From the NCBI RefSeq assembly GCF_937425535.1, contig NZ_OW485606.1:1-64000 (forward strand): DNA of 64,000 bases, in the 5' to 3' direction. The DNA is from Rhodovastum atsumiense (GTDB taxonomy: Bacteria; Pseudomonadota; Alphaproteobacteria; Acetobacterales; Acetobacteraceae). The first letter of the stretch is position 1; each line of letters opens with the position of its first letter. A program made the position numbers and the translations under genes. Shown piece after piece: positions 40,087 through 48,440 of this stretch. The notes under the pieces were generated by a model. That model was given only the letters and a program-made list of their open reading frames with translations, was not told the origin of the DNA and ran no database searches.

Positions 40087-43000
40087 AACAGCGAGTGCTG
40101 CTCCTCCGGCTCCGGCGCCGGAGGGGCTTCTTCGTCCGGCGTGGCCTCGAACAGCGGCGCCGCTTCCTCCTGCTTCCCTGCCCGCGCCCGGTTTAGAAAT
40201 CCGGCGATTCCCCGATCGTCCAATCCTTCCAGGGGATCGGACATGATCGCCCGCAGCTCGTATTTGTCCGCCAGCCGCTTGCGGGCCTTCTCCTCCTCCG
40301 GATGGTCGGCGATCAGGTCCAGCAGCTCGATATCGTTCTTCTGGCCGATGCGGTTGATCCGGCCCTGCCGCTGGTTATGGACCATCGCTGTCTGCGGCGT
40401 GTCGAACTGCGCCAGCCATTGCCCGCGTTGCAGATTCGCCCCGACCGCGCCGGCGTCCGAACAGATGATGATGTCCGCCTTGCCGCTCTGGAAAGCCTGC
40501 TTCTTGGCGTCCTTCTCCTTGCTGGTGTCCGTGCCGGTCAGGGTGACAACCCGGTGCCCCTCGCGTGTCAGGCGTTCCGCGATCTCCTTCACGCGGGCGA
40601 GGCTGTGAGCGAACACCACGCCCGGCTTCCCTGCCCGCTCCCGCGCCAGCTCGGACAGCTTGTCCACCTTGGCGCTTCCGTCGATCGCGTGCCGGGCCGC
40701 AGTGGCGCGCAGGATGCCGATGGACTGATTCAGCTCCCGCGCCACGTCCTCGTGCTGGGCCTCGGGCACGTCCTCGAACGCCCCGGGCGCCAGGGTCCGG
40801 AGCGCGGGCAGATCCACCTCGCCCTTCATGCGGGCGATGCGCGCCGCCGCCGCGGCCTTGTCGATCGCGGCGAGCTGCGCCCGGTCGCGCTCGCCCAGCG
40901 CCACCTTCACGTCCTGCTTCCGGACCTGCACCTCCGGCTTGATGTGCCCGGCGTAGAGGTGCCGGGCCAGCTCCCGGCGAAGCTCCTCGCGCGCCGCCGG
41001 CGTGTTCGCACCGTAGCGCCGCATGAAGGCATCCCGATCTGAGTAGCGAGCGCGGTCCATCTTCGCGAGCACGTCGAACGCCTCGGAAGCGTCGTTCTTC
41101 ACGCTATCCGCGGTGAGATTTACGTAATAGCTTCGAGAGTCTGAGATACCGTCTATGACGTTTGCCATCCGCGAGTTTTCTTTGCCCTCGCGGTTCAAGA
41201 GCTGGTGCCCCTCGTCCACGGCCAGATAGTCGTGGTCGATGCCCTCGGCGGCCAGCAGGTCGCGCATGTAGGCGGCACGCCCCTCCGGCGTCATGCCGTC
41301 CAGCTTCTCGGCAACGATGTCCGGCGTGCTGCCTTCGCGCGCGGCCGCGAGGTGCAGCATGTCATCCCTGAAGGCGGCGTGCGTGACCACGTTGAAGTCG
41401 ATGCTCGGGTCTTTGTAGGCTGCGATGCGCTCCTCCCGGCTCGCACCCGGCTCCGCGTGCCAGCGGTAGCGCCCCGGCTCAAGCACGTTCAGGGCCTCGC
41501 CGTGGAACTGCCCCTGGGCGATCGAGGGGACGATGAACAGGCCCCGCTTGGCCTTCCCCTTCGCCTTGAGGTGCGTAAAAGCCGATAGCGCGATACTCGT
41601 CTTGCCTGACCCAACCCCTAGTCCAAGAGCCACTCTTTTCGAGTGCTCGATCAGCTTCACCGCCCGCTGCCGGCCGACGAATTTCCCGCTCATGTCGGGC
41701 CGCCACAGGTTCACCGGCGCGGTGCCGGGGCGGAAGTTCGCGCCGATCCGCCCCATCATGCGCTGCAACTGCTGCTCGGCCTGATGCCCGATCGTCAGCC
41801 GCTCGCCCTGGCGCAGCTCCGGCAGGAGCGGCCCGGCCTCGCCCTCCTCCGCCTTCGGCGCCGGCTCCTCGAACCCGAACAGGCCCATCTGGCTCTGCGC
41901 GATGGCTGCCTGGGCCTCGCGCTCCCGCAGGATCTTCCCCTTCACGTCGTCCGACGCGAATTTGCCCCCGACGCGCGCCTGCATGGCGCCGGCGAGCTTC
42001 TTCCGCTCGGTTTCCCGGCGCTCGCGCTCCTCCGGATTGAGGGCGCCCAGGTGGTCGATGTCCCCGCGGATGGTGGTCTTGCCCACCTTCACGGCCTCGG
42101 CCGGGCGGAGCCGATTCAGCTCCTCGGCGAAGCGCCCGACCACCTTCGACCGGACCACGTCCTGCATGGCGGCATAGCCGGCCGCCGGACTGCCCATGAC
42201 CGCGAGGTATTTCCCCCAGGTCATGGTGTCGCGGTTCAGCTCCTCGGCGAGCCCGTCGCGCTCGGCCTTCCATTCGCGCCAGAGCGGGTTCTCGCCCCGC
42301 CCGAACATGTCCTCAACCTCGCGCTCCGGCTCGTTGGTGCCCAGCTCGGCAAGCCGCTGCTGCTTGGCCTGCGCCTCCGGCCCGGCCGACTTGGCGAACT
42401 CGGCAGCGAACACGCCGCGGAGCATGCCCTGCTCCTGCGGCGTCAGGTCCCCCACCGGCTTGAATGCCGCCACGCCTTCGGGGTGCGCCGCCAGCGCCCG
42501 GTGCAGCGCATCGGCCGCGGCATCGTCCTCGGCGAACTTCTGCCGGTGCAGGGGCGGCAGCTTCCCGCCCAGCCCCCGCGAGGTGTAGTCGTCCGCCAGC
42601 TCCGCGAAGCGGTCCGCGTGGGCCTCGGCCCGGATCTGCTTGCCCTCGGCATCCTTCGACGGGGCCACCTCCTCGACCGCGCGGAAATAGGCGTCACGGT
42701 CGCCGGCGCGCTGGATCGTCTCCTCGTTCAGCAGGCCGGCGAGGATGTCGGCCGGCGTGTCCCCGTCCGCCGCCCTGGCGCCGATGTAGTCGCGCACCGC
42801 TTGCCGCACGTCCGCCGGCTTGTCGGGGAATGGCTGCGCGAGGCTGGGGGCCACGCCCGGCTTCATGTCGTCACGCCCCAGGTCCAGGCGCTTCGCCACG
42901 CCCTCCGGCAACCATCCATCCTCGTCCCTGCGCCCCTCGATGATGTCCAGCGCGCCCCGGGTGCGCGCGAGGTCGGACCGGCTGACCGGCTTCGCCAGCC

Positions 43001-44678
43001 GATCCATGCCGGCCGCCTCGACCGTCAGCATGGTCGAGGCCCCCACGCGCTCGATCCGGTACTCGCCCCGCTGCAACCCGATCGCGCGCGCCTGGGCGAT
43101 CGCCTGCTCGGGCGCCAGCTTGCCCATGCTGACCGTCAGGCTGGCCTCCGGCTTCTTCCGGCCCAGGGCCGCCACCAGCGCGGCGTTCGCCTCCATCTCG
43201 CCCAGGGCCACGCCCAAGACCTGCTGGGCTTTCCCGACGTATTCCCGCCGGCGGGCGTTCAGCTCCTGGGCGGCCATCAGGTCATGCCCGGTGCTCGCGG
43301 CGCCCAGCTCGATCTCCTGGGCCATCTCGTGCCACGTCCGCGCGTCCCGCAGCGCCCCATCGGTCGCCTGCACCCGCATGTAGTGGTCGATGTGGTACCG
43401 CTCCATTGCCCCCCGCAGCTCGTCCATCTCCTGCGGGGAGAGGTCGGCTTGCAGCCGCCGGGCCAGGACGCGCGCGGCGCCGTCCGTGCCCAGCACATCC
43501 ACCGTTGACCGATCGAGGAGGGCCGAACCGCCGGCGGCGAGCGCCAGGGCGTTGATGCTGTTGAAGGCGCCGGCGGCAATGTGCCCGCCGACGCTCTCCC
43601 GCTCCCCGATCATCTTCCCGACTTCCGACACGAAAGCCCGGGTCCGGACCGTCTTCAGGTCGTTTTCGAGGTCTTTCAGGGCCTCGTCATCGCTCGCCTG
43701 CCGCGTCTCGATGACGAAGGCCCGCGGCTCGACCGTGGTGCGGGCGACGTCGATCTGCTTGTTCGCGTCCCGGGCGGCGCGCTCGGCCTGCTGCAACGCC
43801 TTCCGCGCCTTGACCATGGCGAGGGCGGCGCGATCGTCCACGACGCGCTTCGGGTCCACCTGGGGAAGCGGATCGCGGACCGTCGCCAGCTCGCCGGCGA
43901 TCTTCTGCGCCGTCACCTTGCGCTCTGCCGCGGCCGCCTGCCGCTCCGGATCCTGCGGCTTGGTGGCCTCGGCCTCCTGCCGCTTTTCCTCCGCGGTCAG
44001 GCCCGCCGCGGCGGCGCGCTTGCCGTATTCCGGGTCGAAGCCCAGGCCCCGGCCGTTCGGCGGCGCCACCGGCGCCAAGTCCTCCGCCGTGATCTCGTCC
44101 GGCTTCGAGCTGGTGAGCTTGACTTCGCCCAGGCCCGCAGCGCCCCGCGCCTCGGCGTCGGCGACAAGGCGCTGCTGCTGCATGTCCACAGCTTCGCGCG
44201 CCCGCTTCATCAGGCCGTTGGCGTGCCGCTGCTGCGCCCGCCGCAGGGCCGCGTCGCTGAGGTTCTGGTATTTCTCGGCCGGGAACCGGGTGTCCCAGCC
44301 CATGGCCTGCGCGACCGTCTCCACGAATTTCGCCCGGTGGTCGCCCAGGCTGGCCTGCAATACCTCCCGCGCCCGCTTCTTGCTGTCAGCGAGGCCGTCT
44401 CGCCGATCGCGCTCCTGCTGCCGCTTCCTGGCGTCGCGGTGCAGCTCCGCGCGCTTTGCCGCCTCCTGCTTGTATTCGGCCTCGTCGCGCACAGCGGTCA
44501 GGCGCAGATGGTTCAACGCCCCGCCGGCGCCCCCAACCACCCTTGCGGAGCCGTCGCTCTCCTGCCGGATCAGCACGGGCTGGCCGGGCGCGTCCGGCCC
44601 GTGGCTGTGGACCGTTATCCAGCGTTCGCCGGGCTGTAACGCCTTCAAAAAAAGGACAATTGGGGCTCGTGCGGTCAT
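40083..44678 (-). CDS. Giant SNF2-type helicase polyprotein
   Basis: A 1531-residue protein. The N-terminal ~1000 residues are mostly charged helices, as in phage/plasmid polyvalent proteins. The C-terminal third holds the helicase core: GLGVGSGKTSIAL (Walker A, ~1017), YLAVDEGHQLLN (motif II as DEGH, ~1156) and VHNQRQGRINRIGQ (motif VI, ~1440). The extreme C-terminus is EEQHSLF, which fits the sliding-clamp binding consensus. GTCGTGACG box 13 nt upstream. Likely injected or early replication/defence-related; its role is not known. Confidence 0.75.
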   Translation of the reverse strand: MTARAPIVLFLKALQPGERWITVHSHGPDAPGQPVLIRQESDGSARVVGGAGGALNHLRLTAVRDEAEYKQEAAKRAELHRDARKRQQERDRRDGLADSKKRAREVLQASLGDHRAKFVETVAQAMGWDTRFPAEKYQNLSDAALRRAQQRHANGLMKRAREAVDMQQQRLVADAEARGAAGLGEVKLTSSKPDEITAEDLAPVAPPNGRGLGFDPEYGKRAAAAGLTAEEKRQEAEATKPQDPERQAAAAERKVTAQKIAGELATVRDPLPQVDPKRVVDDRAALAMVKARKALQQAERAARDANKQIDVARTTVEPRAFVIETRQASDDEALKDLENDLKTVRTRAFVSEVGKMIGERESVGGHIAAGAFNSINALALAAGGSALLDRSTVDVLGTDGAARVLARRLQADLSPQEMDELRGAMERYHIDHYMRVQATDGALRDARTWHEMAQEIELGAASTGHDLMAAQELNARRREYVGKAQQVLGVALGEMEANAALVAALGRKKPEASLTVSMGKLAPEQAIAQARAIGLQRGEYRIERVGASTMLTVEAAGMDRLAKPVSRSDLARTRGALDIIEGRRDEDGWLPEGVAKRLDLGRDDMKPGVAPSLAQPFPDKPADVRQAVRDYIGARAADGDTPADILAGLLNEETIQRAGDRDAYFRAVEEVAPSKDAEGKQIRAEAHADRFAELADDYTSRGLGGKLPPLHRQKFAEDDAAADALHRALAAHPEGVAAFKPVGDLTPQEQGMLRGVFAAEFAKSAGPEAQAKQQRLAELGTNEPEREVEDMFGRGENPLWREWKAERDGLAEELNRDTMTWGKYLAVMGSPAAGYAAMQDVVRSKVVGRFAEELNRLRPAEAVKVGKTTIRGDIDHLGALNPEERERRETERKKLAGAMQARVGGKFASDDVKGKILREREAQAAIAQSQMGLFGFEEPAPKAEEGEAGPLLPELRQGERLTIGHQAEQQLQRMMGRIGANFRPGTAPVNLWRPDMSGKFVGRQRAVKLIEHSKRVALGLGVGSGKTSIALSAFTHLKAKGKAKRGLFIVPSIAQGQFHGEALNVLEPGRYRWHAEPGASREERIAAYKDPSIDFNVVTHAAFRDDMLHLAAAREGSTPDIVAEKLDGMTPEGRAAYMRDLLAAEGIDHDYLAVDEGHQLLNREGKENSRMANVIDGISDSRSYYVNLTADSVKNDASEAFDVLAKMDRARYSDRDAFMRRYGANTPAAREELRRELARHLYAGHIKPEVQVRKQDVKVALGERDRAQLAAIDKAAAAARIARMKGEVDLPALRTLAPGAFEDVPEAQHEDVARELNQSIGILRATAARHAIDGSAKVDKLSELARERAGKPGVVFAHSLARVKEIAERLTREGHRVVTLTGTDTSKEKDAKKQAFQSGKADIIICSDAGAVGANLQRGQWLAQFDTPQTAMVHNQRQGRINRIGQKNDIELLDLIADHPEEEKARKRLADKYELRAIMSDPLEGLDDRGIAGFLNRARAGKQEEAAPLFEATPDEEAPPAPEPEEQHSLF

Positions 44679-44691
44679 GCCCCCATGCTGG

Positions 44692-44700
44692 CGTCACGAC
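44692..44700 (-). promoter_or_regulatory. GTCGTGACG box before the giant helicase gene
   Basis: Reverse-strand copy ending exactly 13 nt before the helicase ATG; the spacer ends in ATGGGGGC. The TnpB element is inserted just upstream of it. Confidence 0.6.
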
Positions 44701-44797
44701 GCCGGGCCGGGCCTGATTCTCACCATGGCTTGCGCGAGATGCCGCCGGCTTTAGCCGGCGGAGGGATAGCGCAGCCGGCGAAGTCGGCTATGCGGTG

Positions 44798-44826
44798 TTG
44801 ACTTTGCATTGAGCGATTCCTATATA
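44798..44826 (+). promoter_or_regulatory. Promoter of tnpB
   Basis: TTGACT (44798-44803), 17-bp spacer, TATATA (44821-44826). Transcription would start around 44833, essentially at the ATG (44834), so a leaderless or near-leaderless mRNA is predicted. Confidence 0.6.
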
Positions 44827-44833
44827 GATTTTT

Positions 44834-45907
44834 ATGAAGCTGACGATGCAGGTGAAGCTGTTGCCTACCGCCGAACAGGCGGCGTCTCTGTTGAAGACGA
44901 TGGAGCAGTTCAATGCTGCCTGCGACACGCTTGCTGCCATTGCCTTCAGCAACAAATGTGCCAACAAGGTTGAGCTTCAGAAGATCGCCTACCACGGTAT
45001 CCGCGCTGACTTTGGTCTGTCCGCGCAGATGACCGTTCGCGCCATCGCCAAGGTGGTCGAGGTCTACAAGCGAGACAAATCCATCCAACCGTCGTTCCGG
45101 CCGCACGGCGCCATTGTCTATGACGAGCGCATCCTGTCGTGGAAAGGATCGGACCGGGTTTCGGTCCTGACGGTGGATGGGCGCGAGATCATGCCGTGGG
45201 TGGCCGGCGCCTACCAGCACGCCCGGCTTGATCGAGTGCGCGGGCAGGCAGACCTGATCTACCGCGACGGGCAGTTCTTCCTCTATGTGACCATCGACGT
45301 TGGCGATGTGCCGCCGGGCGACCCGACCGAATACCTCGGCGTCGATCTCGGCCGGAAGAACATCGCCGCCGACAACGATGGGGAGACGTTCAGCGGCGCG
45401 CACATCGCCAATCTGCGCAACCGACATGCACGCCTCCGCCGCAAGCTTCAGAAGAAGGGAACCAAGTCGGCCAAGCGCCTGCTGAAGCGGCGCCGGGCCA
45501 AGGAGTCGCGGTTTGCCCGCGACGTGAACCACCGGATCAGCAAAGCCATCGTGCGGAAGGCCAAAGACACCGGACGCGGCATTGCCCTGGAAGACCTCAA
45601 GGGCATCCGCGCGCGGACAACGGTCAGACGGTCCCAGCGCCGCGCGCACCACAGTTGGAGCTTCCACCAACTCCGGGCCTTCCTGACCTACAAGGCCGCG
45701 ATGGAAGGCGTGCCACTTGTCTGCGTAGATCCGCGCAACACGAGCCGTGAGTGCCCGTGCTGCGGGATGATAGACAAGCGCAACCGCCCAGATCGCGACA
45801 CCTTCCGGTGCATCCAATGCGGGCACGCTGGCCCCGCCGACACCACAGCCGCCGTGAACATCTCGCGGCGGGGCAGCCGTCATGCTGCCGAACGTAGGGC
45901 CGCGTAG
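44834..45907 (+). CDS. tnpB: TnpB RNA-guided endonuclease
   Basis: A 357-residue protein. The RuvC residues are visible: D171 in YLGVDLGRKNIAAD, E253 in GIALEDLKGIRA, D336 in HAGPADTTAAVNI. The zinc finger ECPCCG ... FRCIQCGH lies between the last two. The N-terminal helical domain begins LTMQVKLLPTAEQAASLL. TnpB cuts DNA guided by an RNA from the element's right end, next to a short target-adjacent motif. All catalytic residues are present, so the protein looks intact. Confidence 0.85.
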   Translation: MKLTMQVKLLPTAEQAASLLKTMEQFNAACDTLAAIAFSNKCANKVELQKIAYHGIRADFGLSAQMTVRAIAKVVEVYKRDKSIQPSFRPHGAIVYDERILSWKGSDRVSVLTVDGREIMPWVAGAYQHARLDRVRGQADLIYRDGQFFLYVTIDVGDVPPGDPTEYLGVDLGRKNIAADNDGETFSGAHIANLRNRHARLRRKLQKKGTKSAKRLLKRRRAKESRFARDVNHRISKAIVRKAKDTGRGIALEDLKGIRARTTVRRSQRRAHHSWSFHQLRAFLTYKAAMEGVPLVCVDPRNTSRECPCCGMIDKRNRPDRDTFRCIQCGHAGPADTTAAVNISRRGSRHAAERRAA

Positions 45908-46109
45908 CCTCATCTTGGGCACCTACAAGCTCGGGCCTTCAGGCCCGAGTTCATGACGACGCCGGATCGGACGCCCGATTCATCGCGATTCGTCACGCTG
46001 TCGATGGCGGTGCCATCGAGGCAATTTCGGACCATTGCTCGCGCCACGCCAGGACCATAGCGCGCATGGCAAATTGCTATGCATTCCAATGCTTTGTAGG
46101 CAAATCAGA

Positions 46110-46245
46110 AGCAACGCAGGACCAAAGCGGAACCGAAGCCAGGACCGAAGAAGGACCGAAGAGGGACCGAAGAGGGACCAACTACAAAAGAAGAAAAGAA
46201 GGGAAGAAAGAAAGAAGGGAGAGGAGGTGGGACGCGCGCGCGTGC
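46110..46245 (+). pseudogene. Scrap of the replication initiation gene linker
   Basis: This stretch (GGACCAAAGCGGAACC ... GGGACGCGCGCGCG) closely matches the charged-linker part of the replication gene at about 9447-9575. Reading it gives TQDQSGTEARTEEGPKRDRR against GQDQSDDEARTEEGPKKDRS there. The frame is lost after the lysine-rich run. A partial, decayed duplication within the element, or a remnant of a related phage. Confidence 0.6.
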
Positions 46246-46530
46246 GAGCTGAACTTCACGGCTCGATGACGATGGGGCAGAGGCCGCGGCCTTCGCTGCC
46301 ACGGCGGCCGTCCTGGCGGCCCAGGAAGGCCCCAGGAAGCGCCCGTGCCCGGTTTCCGCGTTCCGCGCCCGATACCGGCCTCTGCGCCTTCCAGAACGGC
46401 CGCACGGCCTATGTCGTCGCGCCTCCTCGCCCGAAGGGAACGACACGTCGCCGTCGAGCTGCGCCAGCGCGGGCGAGGCGGCGCCGTTCGAGCCGATGCG
46501 GATGGGGCATGGTGGCGGGAGTTGAGCGTT
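46246..46530. other. Non-coding, GC-rich remnant stretch
   Basis: Several frames are open here but none has plausible protein character, and they are out of phase with each other. It may hold decayed sequence following the replication-gene scrap. No HicA-like sequence precedes the hicB gene. Confidence 0.35.
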
Positions 46531-46546
46531 CGGACAAATTTGTCCG
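46531..46546. promoter_or_regulatory. Perfect palindrome upstream of hicB
   Basis: CGGACAAATTTGTCCG, 16 bp, 37 nt before the hicB ATG. Likely the operator for HicB autoregulation. Its GGACAAAT...GTCC core reappears in the tandem repeats at 48147-48190. Confidence 0.5.
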
Positions 46547-46583
46547 ATACTGAGCCGGCAAAGCTGATCCGGAGGACGGGCCG

Positions 46584-47003
46584 ATGCGCTTCGCCTATCC
46601 AGCGACACTGGAATCCGATGACGGCAGCATTGCCGTCTCGTTCGATCGCCTGCCGGGCTCGACCTGGGGCGCGACTGAGGGCGAGGCCCTGACCCGGGCG
46701 GAAGACTTGCTGGTCACGGCGTTGAGCACGTTCGTTGAGGCGGGCAAGCCGATCCCCGCCCCGCCTGCTGCCAAGGGGCGTCCTGTCGTCGGTGTGCCGT
46801 CCTTGGTCGCTGCCAAGCTGGCGCTGCACGGCGCGATGCTCGCCGCCGGCATCTCCAACGTCGAGCTGGGGCACCAGATCGGCCTGGACGAAAGGGCCGT
46901 GCGACGGCTGCGCGACCCACTGCACCGCAGCCACATCGGCAGCGTGGAAACCGCGCTGCGGGCGCTGGGAAGGCGCCTCGAAGTGCAGGCGTTCCCGGCA
47001 TGA
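46584..47003 (+). CDS. Orphan HicB-like antitoxin
   Basis: A 139-residue protein. The N-terminal HicB fold (MRFAYPATLESDDGSIAVSF, DRLPGSTWGATEGEALTRAE) is followed by an Ala/Pro linker and a C-terminal helix-turn-helix (ISNVELGHQIGLDERAVRRL). GGAGG precedes the ATG. No hicA toxin gene is on either side, so it is a solitary regulator or the survivor of a lost toxin-antitoxin pair. Confidence 0.7.
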   Translation: MRFAYPATLESDDGSIAVSFDRLPGSTWGATEGEALTRAEDLLVTALSTFVEAGKPIPAPPAAKGRPVVGVPSLVAAKLALHGAMLAAGISNVELGHQIGLDERAVRRLRDPLHRSHIGSVETALRALGRRLEVQAFPA

Positions 47004-47199
47004 CCGGCAGCAGCATCGCCTGGAATCGCGCTCGACCGTCCTATCCAGGCCCGGGCTTTCTGTCGTGATTTCGGCAACTTGCCGGCGATTGTGGCCGGGA
47101 GTCCTATTACGCGATAAGAACAGTTATCGCGTCTAATCAGCTCAGACGACCCTAGCGCTGGCTGCACAACCTATTGATAAATATGATGACCGTGTCCTA

Positions 47200-47397
47200 G
47201 TGACCACTTTTTACACGTATGTTCAACTTACCCCAGCTCTGCCCATCGCCGTGATCGCGGAAATCCAGGGATCCAACACCACCTTGCTGTTCGACATTGC
47301 CGCCGAGCTGGCGGCCCGGTCGATCCCGACGCCAAGCGGCCGGGGTGGGTGGCACGCGGCAACGGTGCAGCGGATCCTGGCGCGGCTGGTCGGGTGA
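47200..47397 (+). pseudogene. Serine recombinase C-terminal remnant fused to a short leader
   Basis: A 65-codon GTG frame. After the leader TTFYTYVQLTPA it reads VIAEIQGSNTTLLFDIAAEL and ARSIPTPSGRGGWHAATVQR-ILARLVG, the typical end of large serine recombinases (I-A-x-E-L-N-x-R-G-I-P-T-P ... W-x-x-x-T-V-x-x-I-L). The catalytic and core domains are missing. The leader and part of this segment are each repeated about 1.1-1.6 kb downstream. Confidence 0.5.
47207..47229 (+). repeat. 23-bp repeat, left copy (inverted relative to 48818)
   Basis: A 23-bp sequence beginning CTTTTTACACGTATG, identical to the reverse complement of 48818-48840. Both copies encode the FYTYVQL leader after a GTG start. 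They flank the receiver-domain gene. Confidence 0.6.
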
Positions 47398-47425
47398 CCG
47401 GCGCCGGATTCTGCCAGCGCTTTCG

Positions 47426-48013
47426 TCAGGAGGAGCGGAATGAGCGAGGAAGCGTTATGCCTAGGCGGCGCAATTCCTCTTCATGTTCGTGCCGTTGTCT
47501 CTCAGCCCTAGCCTCTCGGATGCGTTGGTAGCGTTCTCTGGTGGCTGCGCTCAGCAGGCGAAGGCGGATGGCACGCTCCCGCTCGGCAGCAGCATCCAAC
47601 CGAACGCGTTCGGAATGCTCCCGATTGGCCGCCGCTTCCAATTGCAGGCGCCTGGACCGCTCAATCTCGAGCTCAAGGCATTCGAGCAATTCACGAATGA
47701 GGAACGGCTTGCAGAGTGGCAGCGAGTCCCCGAATGCAAACCACTCCACCTTGCGGTAATCGGCAGTCGTGAACACGGCCGGAATGGACAGGTCGGCGGC
47801 GCGCTGCGCCATGCCGAGGGCATGCTCGCGCGGAAAGCTGAGATCGATGACAGCGCAATCGACGCGGGGCACGCGCTCCAGGCCGGCAAAGCCGGAGGCA
47901 ATGTCATGCGCTTCAATGATTTCGCGGATACCAGCATATTTCAGAGCAGTGCAGAGCGCAGATGCGACGGCTGGGTTGGGTTCGATGATCAGCGCAGTCG
48001 CTGTATCAAGCAT
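47426..48013 (-). CDS. CheY-like receiver protein with coiled-coil tail
   Basis: A 195-residue protein. Residues 1-120 are a response-regulator receiver: E11 in ALIIEPNP, phospho-acceptor D57 in CAVIDLSF, T82/T83 in AVFTTADY, K102 in LPLCKPFLIRELLE. Residues ~120-185 are an Arg/Glu/Ala-rich helix. No DNA-binding domain, so signalling probably works by protein contact. One of the two usual N-terminal acidic residues is replaced. It may pair with the chemoreceptor or EAL protein nearby. Confidence 0.7.
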   Translation of the reverse strand: MLDTATALIIEPNPAVASALCTALKYAGIREIIEAHDIASGFAGLERVPRVDCAVIDLSFPREHALGMAQRAADLSIPAVFTTADYRKVEWFAFGDSLPLCKPFLIRELLECLELEIERSRRLQLEAAANREHSERVRLDAAAERERAIRLRLLSAATRERYQRIREARAERQRHEHEEELRRLGITLPRSFRSS

Positions 48014-48096
48014 TTCCGACTCCAGTATTCTATTTTTGGTTAATTTCCTATGTCGATACTTATGGATTTAAGGTTGATAATGTACAAATGTAGGAA

Positions 48097-48120
48097 GAAT
48101 CTTTAACAGATTCTTTAACA
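48097..48120. repeat. Tandem 12-bp repeats upstream of the receiver gene
   Basis: GAATCTTTAACA followed directly by GATTCTTTAACA, in an AT-rich stretch about 85 bp upstream of the receiver start. Possible regulator or initiator binding sites. Confidence 0.5.
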
Positions 48121-48146
48121 TTGTTAATCGTTATTTTCTGTAATTC

Positions 48147-48190
48147 TGTCCGGGTTATTCCGGACAAATGTCCGGGTTATTCCGGACAAA
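48147..48190. repeat. Two exact 22-bp tandem repeats with internal palindromes
   Basis: Each unit is TGTCCGG - 6 bp (GTTATT) - CCGGACA plus AA, at 48147-48168 and 48169-48190. The junction itself forms CCGGACAAATGTCCGG. Likely an operator array, or part of a partition or recombination site. Confidence 0.6.
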
Positions 48191-48285
48191 CAGGTCGCCC
48201 CGCGTGCCGGTGCCCAGGCTGGCAGCCTGGTCCTCCAGCGCCGTCAGCGGGTCCGGCGGTGCCAGGGAAACGACGGTGGCCACCC

Positions 48286-48440
48286 AGCTCTGCCCCATCG
48301 GCGTGATCGCGGGGATCCAGGGATCCGACACCACCTCGCTCGCTGACATCGCCGTCGCCTTGAGCGGCAGGGAGCGGCTGGCATGCCACCAGTGCAGCGG
48401 GCACTGGCGTCGCTGGTCACGCTGGACGTCGCCGAGTAGG
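48286..48440 (+). pseudogene. Second decayed serine recombinase C-terminal scrap
   Basis: LCPIGVIAGIQGSDTTSLAD-IAVAL parallels LPIAVIAEIQGSNTTLLFDI in the remnant at 47200, at both DNA and protein level. The frame is then lost. The expected W-x-x-x-T-V-Q-R-x-L-A end reappears out of frame as MPPVQRALASLV. Clearly a broken copy. Confidence 0.5.

Larger units (their letters stand above)
44742..45949 (+). mobile_element. Stand-alone TnpB element (IS1341-type of IS200/IS605)
   Basis: A tnpB gene flanked by subterminal hairpins. Left: CCGCCGGCT - TT - AGCCGGCGG (44742-44761). Right: CTCGGGCCT - TC - AGGCCCGAG (45930-45949). No tnpA is present, so it would need a transposase in trans. Exact ends cannot be fixed: IS200/IS605 elements make no target duplication, and the boundaries given are the outer edges of the hairpins. 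The omega-RNA should overlap the 3' end of tnpB and run through the right hairpin. Confidence 0.7.

Noticed and set aside
44690-45970. ACGACGCCGG on both sides of the TnpB element considered as a target duplication.
   Set aside because: IS200/IS605 elements do not duplicate their target, and the left copy is part of the GTCGTGACG box context of the helicase gene. Probably coincidence.
46035-46553. A 172-codon frame across the TnpB downstream region.
   Set aside because: It strings together the replication-gene scrap and unrelated GC-rich sequence. No part resembles a folded protein after the scrap.
47040-48190. GTCGTGATT near 47062 considered as another GTCGTGACG box.
   Set aside because: It matches only seven of nine positions and no gene start follows at the usual distance.
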